A stretch of DNA of 64,000 nt from Mycolicibacter longobardus (lineage in GTDB: Bacteria; Actinomycetota; Actinomycetes; Mycobacteriales; Mycobacteriaceae), in contig NZ_LQPG01000018.1 in the NCBI RefSeq assembly GCF_002102265.1, positions 62,001-126,000 on the forward strand. Direction: 5' to 3'. A program made the position numbers and the translations under genes. The notes under the pieces were generated by a model. The model made no database searches and was not told the DNA's origin. It was given only the letters and a program-made list of their open reading frames with translations. This document shows, piece by piece, positions 9,156 through 18,395 of this stretch. The number at the start of each line of letters is the position of its first letter. Position 1 is the first letter of the stretch.

Positions 9156-9823
9156 GCGGACCCGACGACGCGAAGGTCCGGCGCCGGGCCTCGCGGGCTG
9201 CGGGACCAGCGGGGGAGGCCGGTGAGACGACGCCGACCGCGGTACGGATTCCGCCACCCAGCCGCGCTGCGGTACGGGCGGTCCGGCCGGCCGGACCACC
9301 GCCGCGGCGGCAGCCCAACGCCGGCAAGACAGCGCAACTGGCGGGTGTGGTTGGACTGGCGGCGTGGGTCTTGTTGGGCGGGATGGTCGCCGTACTCGGC
9401 GTGCAACACCGGCAAGCCGATGCAGCACACCAGCGCGATCAGCGATTCGTCGACACGGCGGTGCAGACGGTGCTGAATATGTACACCTATACGCCCGACA
9501 CCATCAACGAGCAGGTGGATCGCTTCGTGGCCGGCACCAGCGGTCCACTGCGCGACACGATGGCGGCCAACTCCGAAAATCTCAAGGCCTTGCTGCGAGA
9601 GACCAAGCACAGCTCTGAGGCCGTCATCAATGGCAAGGCATTGGAGGGCATCGACAACGTCGCCGGCAACGCGTCGGTGCTGGTGGCGATACGCGCTACC
9701 GCCACTGATGCGGACGGAGTCAATAAGCCCTCGCAGCCCTACGCGTTGCGGGTCATCGTGCATGAAGACGGCAACGGCGATATGACCGCATACGACCTGA
9801 AGTGGCCGGGGGGCAGCGGATGA
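9152..9823 (+). CDS. mas4A: Mas4A, Mce-associated membrane protein
   Basis: A 223-residue Mce-associated protein, corresponding by position to Rv3493c. A basic, proline-rich cytoplasmic N-terminus of about 60 residues precedes one transmembrane helix (about 68-88). A periplasmic NTF2-like domain follows (DQRFVDTAVQTVLNMYTYTP). Proteins of this type stabilise Mce complexes, although the detailed role is not settled. It starts at GTG 9152 overlapping mce4F and ends overlapping mas4B by ATGA. Confidence 0.88.
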   Translation: MSGPDDAKVRRRASRAAGPAGEAGETTPTAVRIPPPSRAAVRAVRPAGPPPRRQPNAGKTAQLAGVVGLAAWVLLGGMVAVLGVQHRQADAAHQRDQRFVDTAVQTVLNMYTYTPDTINEQVDRFVAGTSGPLRDTMAANSENLKALLRETKHSSEAVINGKALEGIDNVAGNASVLVAIRATATDADGVNKPSQPYALRVIVHEDGNGDMTAYDLKWPGGSG

Positions 9824-10308
9824 CACGGCGGTGGATGTGGCTGGCCGTCCTCGTGGGAGTTCTCGGTGGGTTCGTGGGTCTGGGAGCTGCGGCGGGATCG
9901 CTGTATTGGAGCCGAGTCGAGGCGCGTGGTGAGCAGACGACACGCTCGGAGTTGGTCAGGCTGACCGCCGATGAGATCCCCAAGGTCTTGGGCTATGAGT
10001 ACAAGACGGTGGAGCGCAGCCTGACCGAGACCTACCCGCTGTTCACCGGGGACTATCGCCGCGAGTTCGAGGCCCGCGCCATGAACGAGATCATTCCGCA
10101 GGCCCGCGAGAAGCAGTTGGTGAACCAGGTCGACGTCGTCGGCATCGGCGCCATGGCTGCCCGCCGGACGTCGGGCTCGGTGCTGGTGTTCGTCAACCGC
10201 ACCGTGACGGGCAAGTCCAAGGAGAAGTACTACGAGGGCAGCCGCCTGCGGGTTGATTTCCGCAAGATCGACCGCAAGTGGCTGATCAGCAATATCGCGC
10301 CGATCTAG
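9820..10308 (+). CDS. mas4B: Mas4B, Mce-associated membrane protein
   Basis: A 162-residue Mce-associated protein, positional match of Rv3492c. It has one N-terminal membrane helix (about residues 4-27) followed by an extracytoplasmic NTF2-like domain that resembles Mas4A in overall form. The ATG at 9820 overlaps the TGA of mas4A and gives the expected length. An upstream GTG in the same frame at 9802 lacks a ribosome site. It is the last clear member of the transporter operon. Confidence 0.87.
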   Translation: MTRRWMWLAVLVGVLGGFVGLGAAAGSLYWSRVEARGEQTTRSELVRLTADEIPKVLGYEYKTVERSLTETYPLFTGDYRREFEARAMNEIIPQAREKQLVNQVDVVGIGAMAARRTSGSVLVFVNRTVTGKSKEKYYEGSRLRVDFRKIDRKWLISNIAPI

Positions 10309-10325
10309 CTGAAAGGATGAGCGCC

Positions 10326-10865
10326 ATGGGGAAACTCGTTCGTGGGCTGGCCATCTTGGCTGCGGCGATGACGGCGGCCACCGGCCTGGCGGTCCAGGCC
10401 GGCGCCGATGACGACGCGATACCGGAAGGAACGATCGAGGGCGTCTACACCTACAACGACGGTGTCAAGACGGCGACCTGGAAGATCTACCCGCTGTGCG
10501 TGCCGACGGTGGGTGACGGCCGGGTTCCGCTGCACACGGCGGTGGGCTGCAAACTGCAGGTCGAAAGTAACGGGCCTCCGGGACAGGCTGGGGCATACCG
10601 GTTGGCCAACGGTCGGTGGACCTACAAGACCCCGTTGCTGGCGGGCACCAGGTGCTCGAACGGCGGCACTGCCGGCAGCGAGGAGATGTATCAGTTCGAT
10701 CTGTCCCTCAACGGCACTTACACCACCTCCCACAACGCGGTGTGCGGGCTGCAGCCCGGGTTGGAGAAGCGGCCGTTCACGCTGACCTTCGTATCGCCGC
10801 TGCCGGTCCCGGTCATCCACTATCCGCTGAATTGCCAGGACAACCCAATCCACCTGTGCAGCTGA
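10326..10865 (+). CDS. Small secreted protein, Rv3491-like
   Basis: A 179-residue exported protein with a signal peptide (basic start, then about residues 6-28 hydrophobic, cleavage near AGA). Six cysteines follow the signal (PLCVPTV, GCKLQV, GTRCSNG, AVCGLQ, NCQDN and a penultimate Cys), so disulfides are likely outside the membrane. It occupies the position of Rv3491, whose function I do not know. ATG 10326 is preferred because AAAGGA sits eight bases upstream. ATG 10317 directly abuts that site. It lies 17 bases after mas4B and may be cotranscribed with the Mce4 genes. Confidence 0.8.
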   Translation: MGKLVRGLAILAAAMTAATGLAVQAGADDDAIPEGTIEGVYTYNDGVKTATWKIYPLCVPTVGDGRVPLHTAVGCKLQVESNGPPGQAGAYRLANGRWTYKTPLLAGTRCSNGGTAGSEEMYQFDLSLNGTYTTSHNAVCGLQPGLEKRPFTLTFVSPLPVPVIHYPLNCQDNPIHLCS

Positions 10866-10885
10866 GTGTCACCGGCCGTTGGGCA

Positions 10886-12343
10886 TTACTCCGCGGAGTC
10901 GGCGAGTGCACCAAGGAAGGAGCGGGCCCAACGGTCTACGTCGTGGGCCAGCACCTGACGGCGCAGCGCCCGCATCCGCCGGCGGCCCTCCTCGTCGGTC
11001 TGGTTGATCGCCGCCTCGATGACGTCCTTCACGCACTCCAGATCGTGCGGGTTCACCAGATAGGCCTGCTGCAATTCCGCTGCGGCGCCGGTGAATTCGC
11101 TCAAGACCAACGCGCCGCCCAGGTCGTTGCGGCATGCCACGTACTCTTTGGCGACCAGATTCATCCCGTCGCGCAGTGGGGTGACCAGCATGACGTCGCT
11201 GGCCACGAAGAACGCGATGAGTTCGTCGCGGGGGACCGGGCGGTGCAGATAGTGCACCACCGGGTGGCCGACCTCGCTGTATTCGCCGTTGATGTGGCCG
11301 ACTTGGCGTTCGATGTCCTCGCGCAGGATCTGGTAGCTCTCCACCCGTTCCCGGCTTGGCGTAGCCAGCTGCACCAGCACGGTGTCGTCCCGCTTGGCGC
11401 GACCTTCGGCGAGCAGCTCGTTGAAGGCCTTGAGCCGGACGTCGATGCCCTTGGTGTAGTCCAGGCGGTCCACGCCCAGCAGGATCTTGCGAGGGTGTCC
11501 TAGTTCGGCCCGAATTTCCTTGGCGCGCCGACGGATTCCACGTTCGCGCGCCTTGCGGTCGAGTTCGCCGGAGTCGATCGAAATGGGGAAGGCGCCGACC
11601 CGCACGGTGCGATCCGGCAGCCGCACCTCACCGAACCGGCTGCGTACCCCGACCGAGCCCCGCGAGGTGGCCGCCCCCACCAGCCTGCGGGCCAGAAACA
11701 GAAAGTTCTGTGCGCCGCCGGCCAGGTGGAATCCGACCAGGTCGGCGCCGAGCAGGCCGTCGACGATCTCCGTGCGCCACGGCAGCTGCATGAACAGCTC
11801 CACCGGGGGAAACGGAATGTGCAGGAAGAAGCCGATGGTGACATCGGGCCGCAGGGTCCGCAGCATCTTGGGCACCAGCTGCAGCTGGTAGTCCTGGACC
11901 CACACCGTGGCGCCCGGGGCCGCCGCCTGCGACGCGGCCTCGGCGAAGCGGCGGTTGACGTCGACGTAGCGGTCCCACCACTGCCGGTGATAGATCGGCT
12001 TGACGATCACGTCGTGATACAGCGGCCAGAGCGTGGCGTTGGAGAAACCCTCGTAGTACTCGGCGATGTCGGTGGTGCTCAGAGCGACCGGATGCAGCCG
12101 CAGGTCTTCGACGTCGATCGGCCCGTCGGGGGTGTCCTGGCTGCCCGGCCAGCCCACCCAGGCGCCGCGGCGCTTACGCAGCAGCGGTTCCAGCGCGGTG
12201 ACCAGTCCGCCGGGGCTGCGCTTCCAACTCGTCGTACCGTCGGGCAACACCTCGATGTCGATGGGCAGCCGGTTGGCCACCACGACGAAGTCGGACTCGC
12301 CGGGTTGATGATGTGGCGCGTCCCGGCCCCCCGACCCTGGCAT
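10886..12343 (-). CDS. otsA: Trehalose-6-phosphate synthase OtsA
   Basis: A 485-residue GT20 glycosyltransferase. It joins a nucleotide-activated glucose to glucose-6-phosphate to give trehalose-6-phosphate, feeding trehalose and hence mycolate-carrier synthesis. Visible family blocks are VVANRLPI near residue 20, SPGGLVTAL near 43, GFFLHIPFP near 171 and [12 protein letters not shown] near 290. The C-terminal block has [10 protein letters not shown]. The ATG at 12343 directly follows the stop of the small upstream gene (TAGATG), so the two are surely translated from one message. It is convergent with the secreted-protein gene. Confidence 0.96.
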   Translation of the reverse strand: MPGSGGRDAPHHQPGESDFVVVANRLPIDIEVLPDGTTSWKRSPGGLVTALEPLLRKRRGAWVGWPGSQDTPDGPIDVEDLRLHPVALSTTDIAEYYEGFSNATLWPLYHDVIVKPIYHRQWWDRYVDVNRRFAEAASQAAAPGATVWVQDYQLQLVPKMLRTLRPDVTIGFFLHIPFPPVELFMQLPWRTEIVDGLLGADLVGFHLAGGAQNFLFLARRLVGAATSRGSVGVRSRFGEVRLPDRTVRVGAFPISIDSGELDRKARERGIRRRAKEIRAELGHPRKILLGVDRLDYTKGIDVRLKAFNELLAEGRAKRDDTVLVQLATPSRERVESYQILREDIERQVGHINGEYSEVGHPVVHYLHRPVPRDELIAFFVASDVMLVTPLRDGMNLVAKEYVACRNDLGGALVLSEFTGAAAELQQAYLVNPHDLECVKDVIEAAINQTDEEGRRRMRALRRQVLAHDVDRWARSFLGALADSAE

Positions 12344-12517
12344 CTACGCCCCGGGTTTCTCGGGTGTCGCAGGTCCGATCCCCAGCATGGACAGGAACAC
12401 CCGGCACTCGTCCGCGTCCTCGGCGTAGGCGGCCACGACTCGTCGGGCCTGGCGCGCGGTGCTGTCGGCCAGCGGTTCCACGTCGTCGATGTCGGCGTGT
12501 TCGGATTTAGCAGGCAT
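12344..12517 (-). CDS. 57-residue protein, Rv3489-like, otsA partner
   Basis: A short gene encoding 57 residues (begins MPAKSEHADIDD, contains ARRVVAAYAEDADECRVFLS, ends PEKPGA). It matches my recollection of Rv3489, the small gene just before otsA in M. tuberculosis. It is acidic with one predicted helix and has no known function. The stop TAG is immediately followed by the otsA ATG. There is no ribosome site. Instead the start codon lies six bases after a TAGAGT element, the form of a leaderless mycobacterial transcript. Confidence 0.85.
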   Translation of the reverse strand: MPAKSEHADIDDVEPLADSTARQARRVVAAYAEDADECRVFLSMLGIGPATPEKPGA

Positions 12518-12523
12518 GAGTCG

Positions 12524-12529
12524 ACTCTA
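12524..12529 (-). promoter_or_regulatory. -10 element, leaderless promoter of the otsA unit
   Basis: On the minus strand TAGAGT (fits TANNNT) is followed by six bases and the ATG at 12517. The transcript should start at or beside the start codon and carry the small gene and otsA. Confidence 0.6.
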
Positions 12530-12580
12530 GCGAAGTGCGCCGTAACCTGTGATGCGGACGACGAGGAGGGCGGAGGCTAA

Positions 12581-13501
12581 ATGGCCACATCGGAGACGAC
12601 ATCGGGGCAGTCCGGCGAACTCGTCGACTACGAAACCGTCGACGACGGGCGCATCGCCCGGATCTGGCTGAACCGTCCGGAGGCCCACAACGCGCAGAAC
12701 CGCACCCTGCTGGTGCAGCTCGACGAAGCGTTCTGCCGGGCCGAGGCCGACGACACCGTGCGGGTGGTGATCCTGGCGGCACGCGGTAAGAACTTCTCCG
12801 CCGGCCATGACCTGGGCTCGGAGGCGGCCCTGGCCGAACGCCGGCCCGGGCCCACGCAGCATCCGAGTTTCGCCGGCAACGGCGGTACCCGGGAGCCGGT
12901 GGTGGAGAAGACCTACCTGCAGGAGTGGCACTACTACTTCTCGAACACCTGTCGCTGGCGGGAGCTGCGCAAGATCACCATCGCGCAGGTGCAGGGCAAC
13001 GCCATCTCTGCGGCGTTGATGCTGATCTGGGCGTGCGATCTGATTGTCGCCGCCGACAATGCGCGGTTCTCCGACGTGGTCGGGGTGCGCCTGGGCATGC
13101 CGGGCGTCGAGTACTACGCGCATCCCTGGGAATTCGGGCCCCGCAAGGCCAAGGAGCTGTTGCTGACCGGTGATTCGCTGGATGCCGACGAGGCTTACCG
13201 GCTGGGCATGGTCTCCAAAGTCTTCGCCGCCGACGAGCTGGCCGACAAAACGCTGGAGTTCGCCCGCCGTATCGCCGAGCTGCCGACCATGGCCGCCCTG
13301 CTGATCAAGGATTCGGTGAACGCCGCCGCCGACGCGATGGGGTTCTCCGAGGCGCTGCGGCACGGCTTCCACATCCATCAGCTGGGTCACGCGCATTGGG
13401 CAGCGCACAACGACAACAAGTTCCCGATCGCGCTGCCGCCGGAGGTGCCGGACTGGCGCACCGCCGGGCCCACCGACCTGGCTCGCCGCGATCAGCCATA
13501 G
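12581..13501 (+). CDS. Enoyl-CoA hydratase/isomerase (crotonase) family protein
   Basis: A 306-residue crotonase-superfamily protein. The first oxyanion-hole motif FSAGHD is at residues 72-77, and the second region is VQGNAISAALML near 138. The usual glycine-rich GGG of classical hydratases is not present there, and the catalytic glutamates of the hydratase are not obvious. True 2-enoyl-CoA hydratase activity is therefore uncertain; isomerase or hydrolase chemistry is possible. ATG 12581 is preceded by GAGGAGGGCGGAGG. It is divergent from the otsA unit and upstream of two SDR genes that have their own KstR-like site. Confidence 0.82.
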   Translation: MATSETTSGQSGELVDYETVDDGRIARIWLNRPEAHNAQNRTLLVQLDEAFCRAEADDTVRVVILAARGKNFSAGHDLGSEAALAERRPGPTQHPSFAGNGGTREPVVEKTYLQEWHYYFSNTCRWRELRKITIAQVQGNAISAALMLIWACDLIVAADNARFSDVVGVRLGMPGVEYYAHPWEFGPRKAKELLLTGDSLDADEAYRLGMVSKVFAADELADKTLEFARRIAELPTMAALLIKDSVNAAADAMGFSEALRHGFHIHQLGHAHWAAHNDNKFPIALPPEVPDWRTAGPTDLARRDQP

Positions 13502-13536
13502 CGGCCCGTCGCTACTGCCGAACGTGGTTCCATAGG

Positions 13537-13550
13537 TAGAACACGTTCCA
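13537..13550. promoter_or_regulatory. KstR-like operator
   Basis: TAGAACACGTTCCA fits TNNAACNNGTTNNA, the published mycobacterial KstR box, at every fixed position. It lies 22-35 bases upstream of the GTG of the SDR at 13572. KstR represses cholesterol genes, including mce4, until sterol catabolites appear. This is the only match I found by eye in the intergenic regions of the window. Confidence 0.75.
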
Positions 13551-13571
13551 GTTTTGATGTGAGGGGTCGGT

Positions 13572-14405
13572 GTGACGCTTTCGTCCCGGATTTCGTTCGA
13601 AGACCGCAGCTACCTGGTCACCGGAGGTGGTAGCGGCATCGGTAAGGCAGTGGCGGCCGGCCTGGCCGCCGCCGGAGCCGACGTGCTGATCGTGGGTCGG
13701 GGAGCCGAGCGGCTGGCCGCGGTGGCCGCCGAGATCGGCGACTCGGTTCGTCACCTGCCGACCGACATCACCGACGAAGACAGTGTGATCGCCGCCGTCG
13801 CCGCGGCCGAGGGCGAACACGGCCGGCTGCACGGAGTGGTGCACTGCGCGGGAGGTTCGGAGACCATCGGGCCGATCACCCAGATCGATTCCGCGGCCTG
13901 GCGGCGCACCGTGGACCTCAACGTCAACGGCACCATGTACGTGCTCAAGCACGCCGGACGGGCACTGGTGCGTGGTGGCGGCGGCTCGTTCGTCGGCATC
14001 TCCTCGATCGCCGCCAGCAACACCCACCGCTGGTTCGGCGCCTACGGCCCGACCAAGTCGGCGCTGGACCACTTGATGAAACTGGCCGCCGATGAACTGG
14101 GTGGCTCCTGGGTGCGGGTCAACAGCGTCCGACCGGGCCTGATTCGCACCGAGTTGGTTGCACCGATCCTGGACTCGCCCGAGTTGAGCGAGGACTACCG
14201 CATCTGCACGCCGCTGCCCCGGCCCGGTGAGGTCGACGACGTCGCCGACCTGGCGCTGTTCCTGCTCAGCGACGCGGCCGCGTATATCACCGGGCAGGTC
14301 ATCAACGTCGACGGCGGGCAGATGCTGCGCCGCGGGCCGGACTTCTCGTCGATGCTGGAGCCGGCGTTCGGGGCCGACGGCCTGCGCGGCGTGGTCGCGG
14401 ATTAG
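13572..14405 (+). CDS. Short-chain dehydrogenase/reductase, KstR-site gene
   Basis: A 277-residue classical SDR with nucleotide-binding TGGGSGIGKA near residue 17 and active-site YGPTK near 156. It also has the late conserved block GQVINVDGG. The cofactor is NAD(H) or NADP(H); the substrate is unknown. The GTG start at 13572 has GAGGGG five bases upstream. A KstR-like operator just before it suggests a sterol-derived substrate such as a hydroxysteroid or hydroxyacyl-CoA. A second SDR follows after two bases, so the pair forms an operon. Confidence 0.88.
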   Translation: MTLSSRISFEDRSYLVTGGGSGIGKAVAAGLAAAGADVLIVGRGAERLAAVAAEIGDSVRHLPTDITDEDSVIAAVAAAEGEHGRLHGVVHCAGGSETIGPITQIDSAAWRRTVDLNVNGTMYVLKHAGRALVRGGGGSFVGISSIAASNTHRWFGAYGPTKSALDHLMKLAADELGGSWVRVNSVRPGLIRTELVAPILDSPELSEDYRICTPLPRPGEVDDVADLALFLLSDAAAYITGQVINVDGGQMLRRGPDFSSMLEPAFGADGLRGVVAD

Positions 14406-14407
14406 TC

Positions 14408-15253
14408 GTGGGCGTTTATGCGGTCACCGGGTCGGCATCCGGGATGGGACGGCAGGCAGCGGAGAAGTTGCGGGCGGCCGGCCACACCGTGATCGGGGTC
14501 GACCTGCGCGACGCCGAAGTGATCGCGGACCTGTCGAGCGCGGGCGGGCGCGCGGCAGGCGCCGAGGCGGTGCTGGCGGCGTGCGAGGGCCGCCTAGACG
14601 GGGCGGTGCTGGCCGCCGGCATCGGACCCACTCCGGGGGCGACGCAGCTGATCCTGCAGATCAACTACTTCGGGGTCATCGACCTGCTGGAGGCGTGGCG
14701 ACCGGCGCTGGCCGCATCCGGTGCCGCCAAAGTCGTGGTTGTGGCCAGCAATTCGACCACCACCGTGCCGGCGGTGCCGCGGTCCGCGGTGCGGGCACTG
14801 CTGGCCGGCAAAGCGGCCAAGGCGGTGCGCCGGCTGCGACTGTTCGGTCCGGGTGCGCCGACGTTGGCGTACGCGGCGTCCAAGATCGCGGTGTCGCGCT
14901 GGGTGCGCCGGTACGCGGTTGAACCGTCCTGGGCGGGGGCGGGTATCCGGCTCAACGCCCTAGCTCCGGGTGCGATCATGACGCCGCTGCTGGAAAAGCA
15001 GCTCGCCACCCCGGGGCAGGCGGCGGGAGTCCGCAGTTTTCCGGTGCCGGTGGGCGGTTTCGGCGACCCCGGTCAACTGGCGGACTGGATGCTGTTCATG
15101 CTCTCGGATGCCGCTGAGTTCCTCTGCGGCAGTGTCATCTTCGTCGACGGCGGTACGGACGCCTACGTCCGTGCTGACGACTGGCCGCGCGCTCTCGGGC
15201 TGTCCGGGGTGCCGCGCTATCTGACGAGGTTGCGGTCCTTCAAGAGGACTTAG
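14408..15253 (+). CDS. Short-chain dehydrogenase, 3alpha-HSD-like
   Basis: A 281-residue SDR, starting at GTG 14408 two bases after the preceding stop. TGSASGMGRQ is near residue 7 and YAASK lies in the active site. The usual NNAG after strand 4 is replaced by LAAGIG. Strand order and the insertion after the NAD site resemble bacterial 3alpha-hydroxysteroid dehydrogenase/carbonyl reductases. It shares the promoter and KstR-like site of the upstream SDR. The catalytic role in steroid metabolism is inferred from that context only. Confidence 0.83.
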   Translation: MGVYAVTGSASGMGRQAAEKLRAAGHTVIGVDLRDAEVIADLSSAGGRAAGAEAVLAACEGRLDGAVLAAGIGPTPGATQLILQINYFGVIDLLEAWRPALAASGAAKVVVVASNSTTTVPAVPRSAVRALLAGKAAKAVRRLRLFGPGAPTLAYAASKIAVSRWVRRYAVEPSWAGAGIRLNALAPGAIMTPLLEKQLATPGQAAGVRSFPVPVGGFGDPGQLADWMLFMLSDAAEFLCGSVIFVDGGTDAYVRADDWPRALGLSGVPRYLTRLRSFKRT

Positions 15254-15378
15254 CGGACTCAGGCGGACGGGCGGGTGTCGGCCAAAACCGTTCGGACCGA
15301 GAAGTCTTGTCGTGGTTAAAAGTTTGTTGCGTACCGACCAGAAAGTCGACGTCAACCACTTAACTCCGCCGGTCCCGG

Positions 15379-15395
15379 GTCTCGCTGAGTGGACG
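15379..15395. promoter_or_regulatory. Palindrome site F (GTCCCGCT-N-AGCGGGAC family), ppc
   Basis: GTCTCGCT-G-AGTGGACG. The left half is close to consensus and the right half weaker. Its centre (15387) is 50 bases upstream of the leaderless start of ppc at 15437, the same geometry as the other copies. Confidence 0.5.
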
Positions 15396-15423
15396 AACAC
15401 TGGCCGCCGGGTTCGAAGCTGGC

Positions 15424-15429
15424 GATACT
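15424..15429 (+). promoter_or_regulatory. Probable -10 element of ppc
   Basis: GATACT followed by seven bases and ATG 15437. It differs from TANNNT only at its first base. There is no ribosome site before this ATG, so a leaderless message is likely. Confidence 0.45.
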
Positions 15430-15436
15430 GACAGCT

Positions 15437-18244
15437 ATGGCCGCCCCCACCGATGCTGGACTGGAACCGATCGGCGCTGTCCACCGCACCCGCATCGGCC
15501 GGGAAGCCACCGAGCCGATGCGTGAGGACATCCGGCTGCTTGGTGCGATTCTCGGCGACACGGTCCGCGAGCAGAACGGCGACGAGATATTCGGGCTGGT
15601 CGAACGGGCTCGGGTGGCGTCGTTTCAGGTGCGCCGCTCGGAGCTCGACCGCACCGAGGTGGCGCGCATGTTCGCCGGCATCGACATCCACGAGGCGATT
15701 CCGGTCATCCGGGCGTTCAGCCACTTCGCGCTGCTGGCCAATCTCGCCGAAGACATCCACCGGGAGCGGCGCCGCGCCATCCACGTGGCCGCCGCGGAAC
15801 CGCCGCAGGACAGCAGTCTGGCCGCGACCTACCTGAAGTTGGACGCCGCAGAACTGGATTCGGCCGCCGTGGCCGACGCGCTGACGGATGCCCTGGTCGC
15901 TCCCGTGATCACCGCCCATCCGACCGAGACACGCCGTCGCACGGTGTTCGCCACCCAGCACCGGATCGGTGAGTTGATGTGGCTGCGTTGCGAGGGCCGC
16001 ACCAAGACCGATGACGGTCGTGACCTCGAAACCGAGCTACGGCGCCAGGTGCTGATGCTGTGGCAGACGGCATTGGTCCGGGTGTCGCGGCTGCAGATCT
16101 CCGACGAGATCGAGTTGGGTCTGCGCTACTACCCGGCGGCGTTCTTCGACGTGATCCCGAAGATCAACGCCGAAGTGCGGACGGCGTTGCGTGCTCGCTG
16201 GCCCGGCGCGAACCTGTTGGACGAACCCATTCTGCGGCCCGGCTCCTGGATAGGCGGGGACCGCGACGGTAACCCCAACGTGACCGGCGACGTGGTGCGG
16301 TTGGCCACCGGCAGCGCCGCGTATACGGCGCTGGCGCACTACCTCACCGAGTTGACCGCGCTGGAGCAGGAGTTGTCGATGTCGGCGCGGCTGGTCGGCG
16401 TCAGCCCCGGATTGGCCGCGCTGGCCGAAGCCGACCAGGAGCCGGCCCGCGCTGACGAGCCCTACCGACGGGCACTGCGGGTGATCCGGGCGCGACTCAC
16501 CGCGACCGCAGCCGAGATCCTGGACCACCGGCCACCGAATGGACTGGACCTGGGATTGCCGCGCTATGTCGCACCCGGTGAGCTGTGGGCCGACCTGGAC
16601 ACCGTCGACACGTCGCTGCGGGAGCACGGCGGCACGCTGTTGGCCGACGACCGGCTCGCCCAGCTACGGGAGGCCGCGCACGTGTTCGGCTTCCACCTCT
16701 GCGGCCTGGACATGCGGCAGAACTCCGACGTGCACGAGCAGGTGGTCGGCGAGCTGCTGGCCTGGGCCGGGGTGCATCCCGACTATGCCTCGCTGGACGA
16801 AGACGACCGGGTCGCGGTGCTCGTCGGCGAGCTCGGCACCCGCCGGCCGCTGCTCAGCGAGCGCGCCGCTCTGTCAGAGCTCGCGCACGGCGAGTTGGCG
16901 GTCATCGAGGCCGCCGCCCACGCGGTGGATCGCTACGGGCAGGCGGCGGTGCCCAACTACGTGATCTCGATGTGCCGGTCGGTGTCGGACTTCTTGGAGG
17001 CGGCGATCCTGCTCAAGGAGACCGGCCTGCTGGACGCCTCAGGATCGACGCCGTACTGCCCGGTCGGCATCGTGCCGCTGTTCGAGACGATCGACGATCT
17101 GCGCCGCGGCGCGTCGATCCTCGGGGCGGCGCTGGAGATCCCGGCATATCGGGCCATCGTGGCCGCCCGCGGCGACAACCAGGAGGTGATGCTGGGCTAC
17201 TCCGACTCCAACAAAGACGGCGGGTATCTGGCCGCCAACTGGGCGCTGTACCGCGCCGAACTCGACATCGTCGAGACCTCCCGCAGGGCCGGGATCCGGT
17301 TGCGGTTCTTCCACGGTCGGGGCGGCACCGTCGGCCGGGGAGGTGGCCCCAGCTATCAGGCGATTCTGGCCCAGCCTCCGGGCGCGGTGAACGGATCACT
17401 GCGGCTCACCGAGCAGGGCGAGGTGATCGCCGCCAAGTACGCCGAGCCGCGGATGGCGCGCCGGAACCTGGAGAGCCTGGTGGCGGCGACCCTGGAGGGC
17501 ACCCTGCTGGATGTGGAGGGTCTCGGTGATGCCGCGGCCCCGGCGTATGCGGTGCTCGACGACCTGGCCGTCCGCGCCCAGCGTGCCTACGTCGAATTGG
17601 TCCATGAGACACCGGGCTTCGTCGACTACTTTCTGGCGTCCACGCCGGTCGGCGAGATCGGCGCGATGAACATCGGTAGCAGGCCCACCTCGCGCAAACC
17701 CACCTCGTCGATCGCGGACCTGCGTGCCATCCCCTGGGTGCTGGCCTGGAGTCAGTCGCGGGTGATGCTGCCCGGTTGGTATGGCACCGGTTCGGCGCTG
17801 CAGGAGTGGATCACCGCGGGCCCGGAAAGCGAAGCCGACCGCCTGGCGACACTGCACGACCTGTATCGGCGTTGGCCGTTCTTCACCACCGTGTTGTCGA
17901 ATATGGCGCAGGTCCTGGCGAAGTCGGACCTGGGCCTGGCGGCGCATTACGCGGAGCTGGTTCCCGATGAAACGTTGCGGCGCACCGTGTTCGACAAGAT
18001 CGTCGCGGAGCACCAGCGGACCATCACCATGTACCTGCGGATCACTGGCTACGACGATCTGCTGGCCGACAACCCGGCACTGGCGCGGTCGGTGTTCAAC
18101 CGCTTCCCTTATCTGGAACCGCTGAACCACCTTCAGGTGGAGTTGCTGCGGCGCTACCGTGCCGGCGACGACGACGAGCTGGTGCGGCGCGGCATCCTGC
18201 TGACGATGAACGGACTGGCCAGCGCCCTGCGCAACAGCGGCTGA
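15437..18244 (+). CDS. ppc: Phosphoenolpyruvate carboxylase
   Basis: A 935-residue PEP carboxylase converting PEP plus bicarbonate to oxaloacetate, an anaplerotic step. Signature regions are [11 protein letters not shown] with the catalytic His at residue 161, [26 protein letters not shown] with His near 626, and GSRPTSRKP near the C-terminus. Length agrees with bacterial enzymes. A GTG at 15389 is in frame, but it lies inside an upstream palindrome and lacks a ribosome site. ATG 15437 sits seven bases after a -10-like GATACT and is preferred. As I recall, M. tuberculosis lacks this gene while M. smegmatis has it. Confidence 0.96.
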   Translation: MAAPTDAGLEPIGAVHRTRIGREATEPMREDIRLLGAILGDTVREQNGDEIFGLVERARVASFQVRRSELDRTEVARMFAGIDIHEAIPVIRAFSHFALLANLAEDIHRERRRAIHVAAAEPPQDSSLAATYLKLDAAELDSAAVADALTDALVAPVITAHPTETRRRTVFATQHRIGELMWLRCEGRTKTDDGRDLETELRRQVLMLWQTALVRVSRLQISDEIELGLRYYPAAFFDVIPKINAEVRTALRARWPGANLLDEPILRPGSWIGGDRDGNPNVTGDVVRLATGSAAYTALAHYLTELTALEQELSMSARLVGVSPGLAALAEADQEPARADEPYRRALRVIRARLTATAAEILDHRPPNGLDLGLPRYVAPGELWADLDTVDTSLREHGGTLLADDRLAQLREAAHVFGFHLCGLDMRQNSDVHEQVVGELLAWAGVHPDYASLDEDDRVAVLVGELGTRRPLLSERAALSELAHGELAVIEAAAHAVDRYGQAAVPNYVISMCRSVSDFLEAAILLKETGLLDASGSTPYCPVGIVPLFETIDDLRRGASILGAALEIPAYRAIVAARGDNQEVMLGYSDSNKDGGYLAANWALYRAELDIVETSRRAGIRLRFFHGRGGTVGRGGGPSYQAILAQPPGAVNGSLRLTEQGEVIAAKYAEPRMARRNLESLVAATLEGTLLDVEGLGDAAAPAYAVLDDLAVRAQRAYVELVHETPGFVDYFLASTPVGEIGAMNIGSRPTSRKPTSSIADLRAIPWVLAWSQSRVMLPGWYGTGSALQEWITAGPESEADRLATLHDLYRRWPFFTTVLSNMAQVLAKSDLGLAAHYAELVPDETLRRTVFDKIVAEHQRTITMYLRITGYDDLLADNPALARSVFNRFPYLEPLNHLQVELLRRYRAGDDDELVRRGILLTMNGLASALRNSG

Positions 18245-18293
18245 TCACGGCTGCGGGCGAATTGGGCGGAATCGGCCCGACCGAAAAATTTCG

Positions 18294-18310
18294 ATCCCAC
18301 TGGGCGGGAC
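18294..18310. promoter_or_regulatory. Palindrome site G (GTCCCGCT-N-AGCGGGAC family)
   Basis: ATCCCACT-G-GGCGGGAC. Its centre is 18302, 49 bases upstream of the start predicted from the TAGCGT element at 18339-18344. Confidence 0.55.
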
Positions 18311-18338
18311 GACAGCTTTTTCTTACTTCGCTATCAGT

Positions 18339-18344
18339 TAGCGT
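18339..18344 (+). promoter_or_regulatory. -10 element upstream of the histidine phosphatase gene
   Basis: TAGCGT fits TANNNT. Transcription would begin near 18351, leaving a leader of about 45 bases that contains the strong ribosome site AAGGAGG at 18380-18386. Confidence 0.55.
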
Positions 18345-18395
18345 CCGGGATGGCCGTGATTTCGGTCACACCGCGCTAAGAAGGAGGCCTGAACA

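Noticed and set aside
10895..10906. Palindrome ACTCCGCGGAGT at the end of otsA as a terminator
   Set aside because: Only six-base arms without a loop, and inside the otsA coding end. Too weak to call.
15389..15436. GTG 15389 as the start of ppc
   Set aside because: It lies inside palindrome F, lacks a ribosome site, and adds 16 residues not typical of the family. ATG 15437 fits a leaderless promoter.
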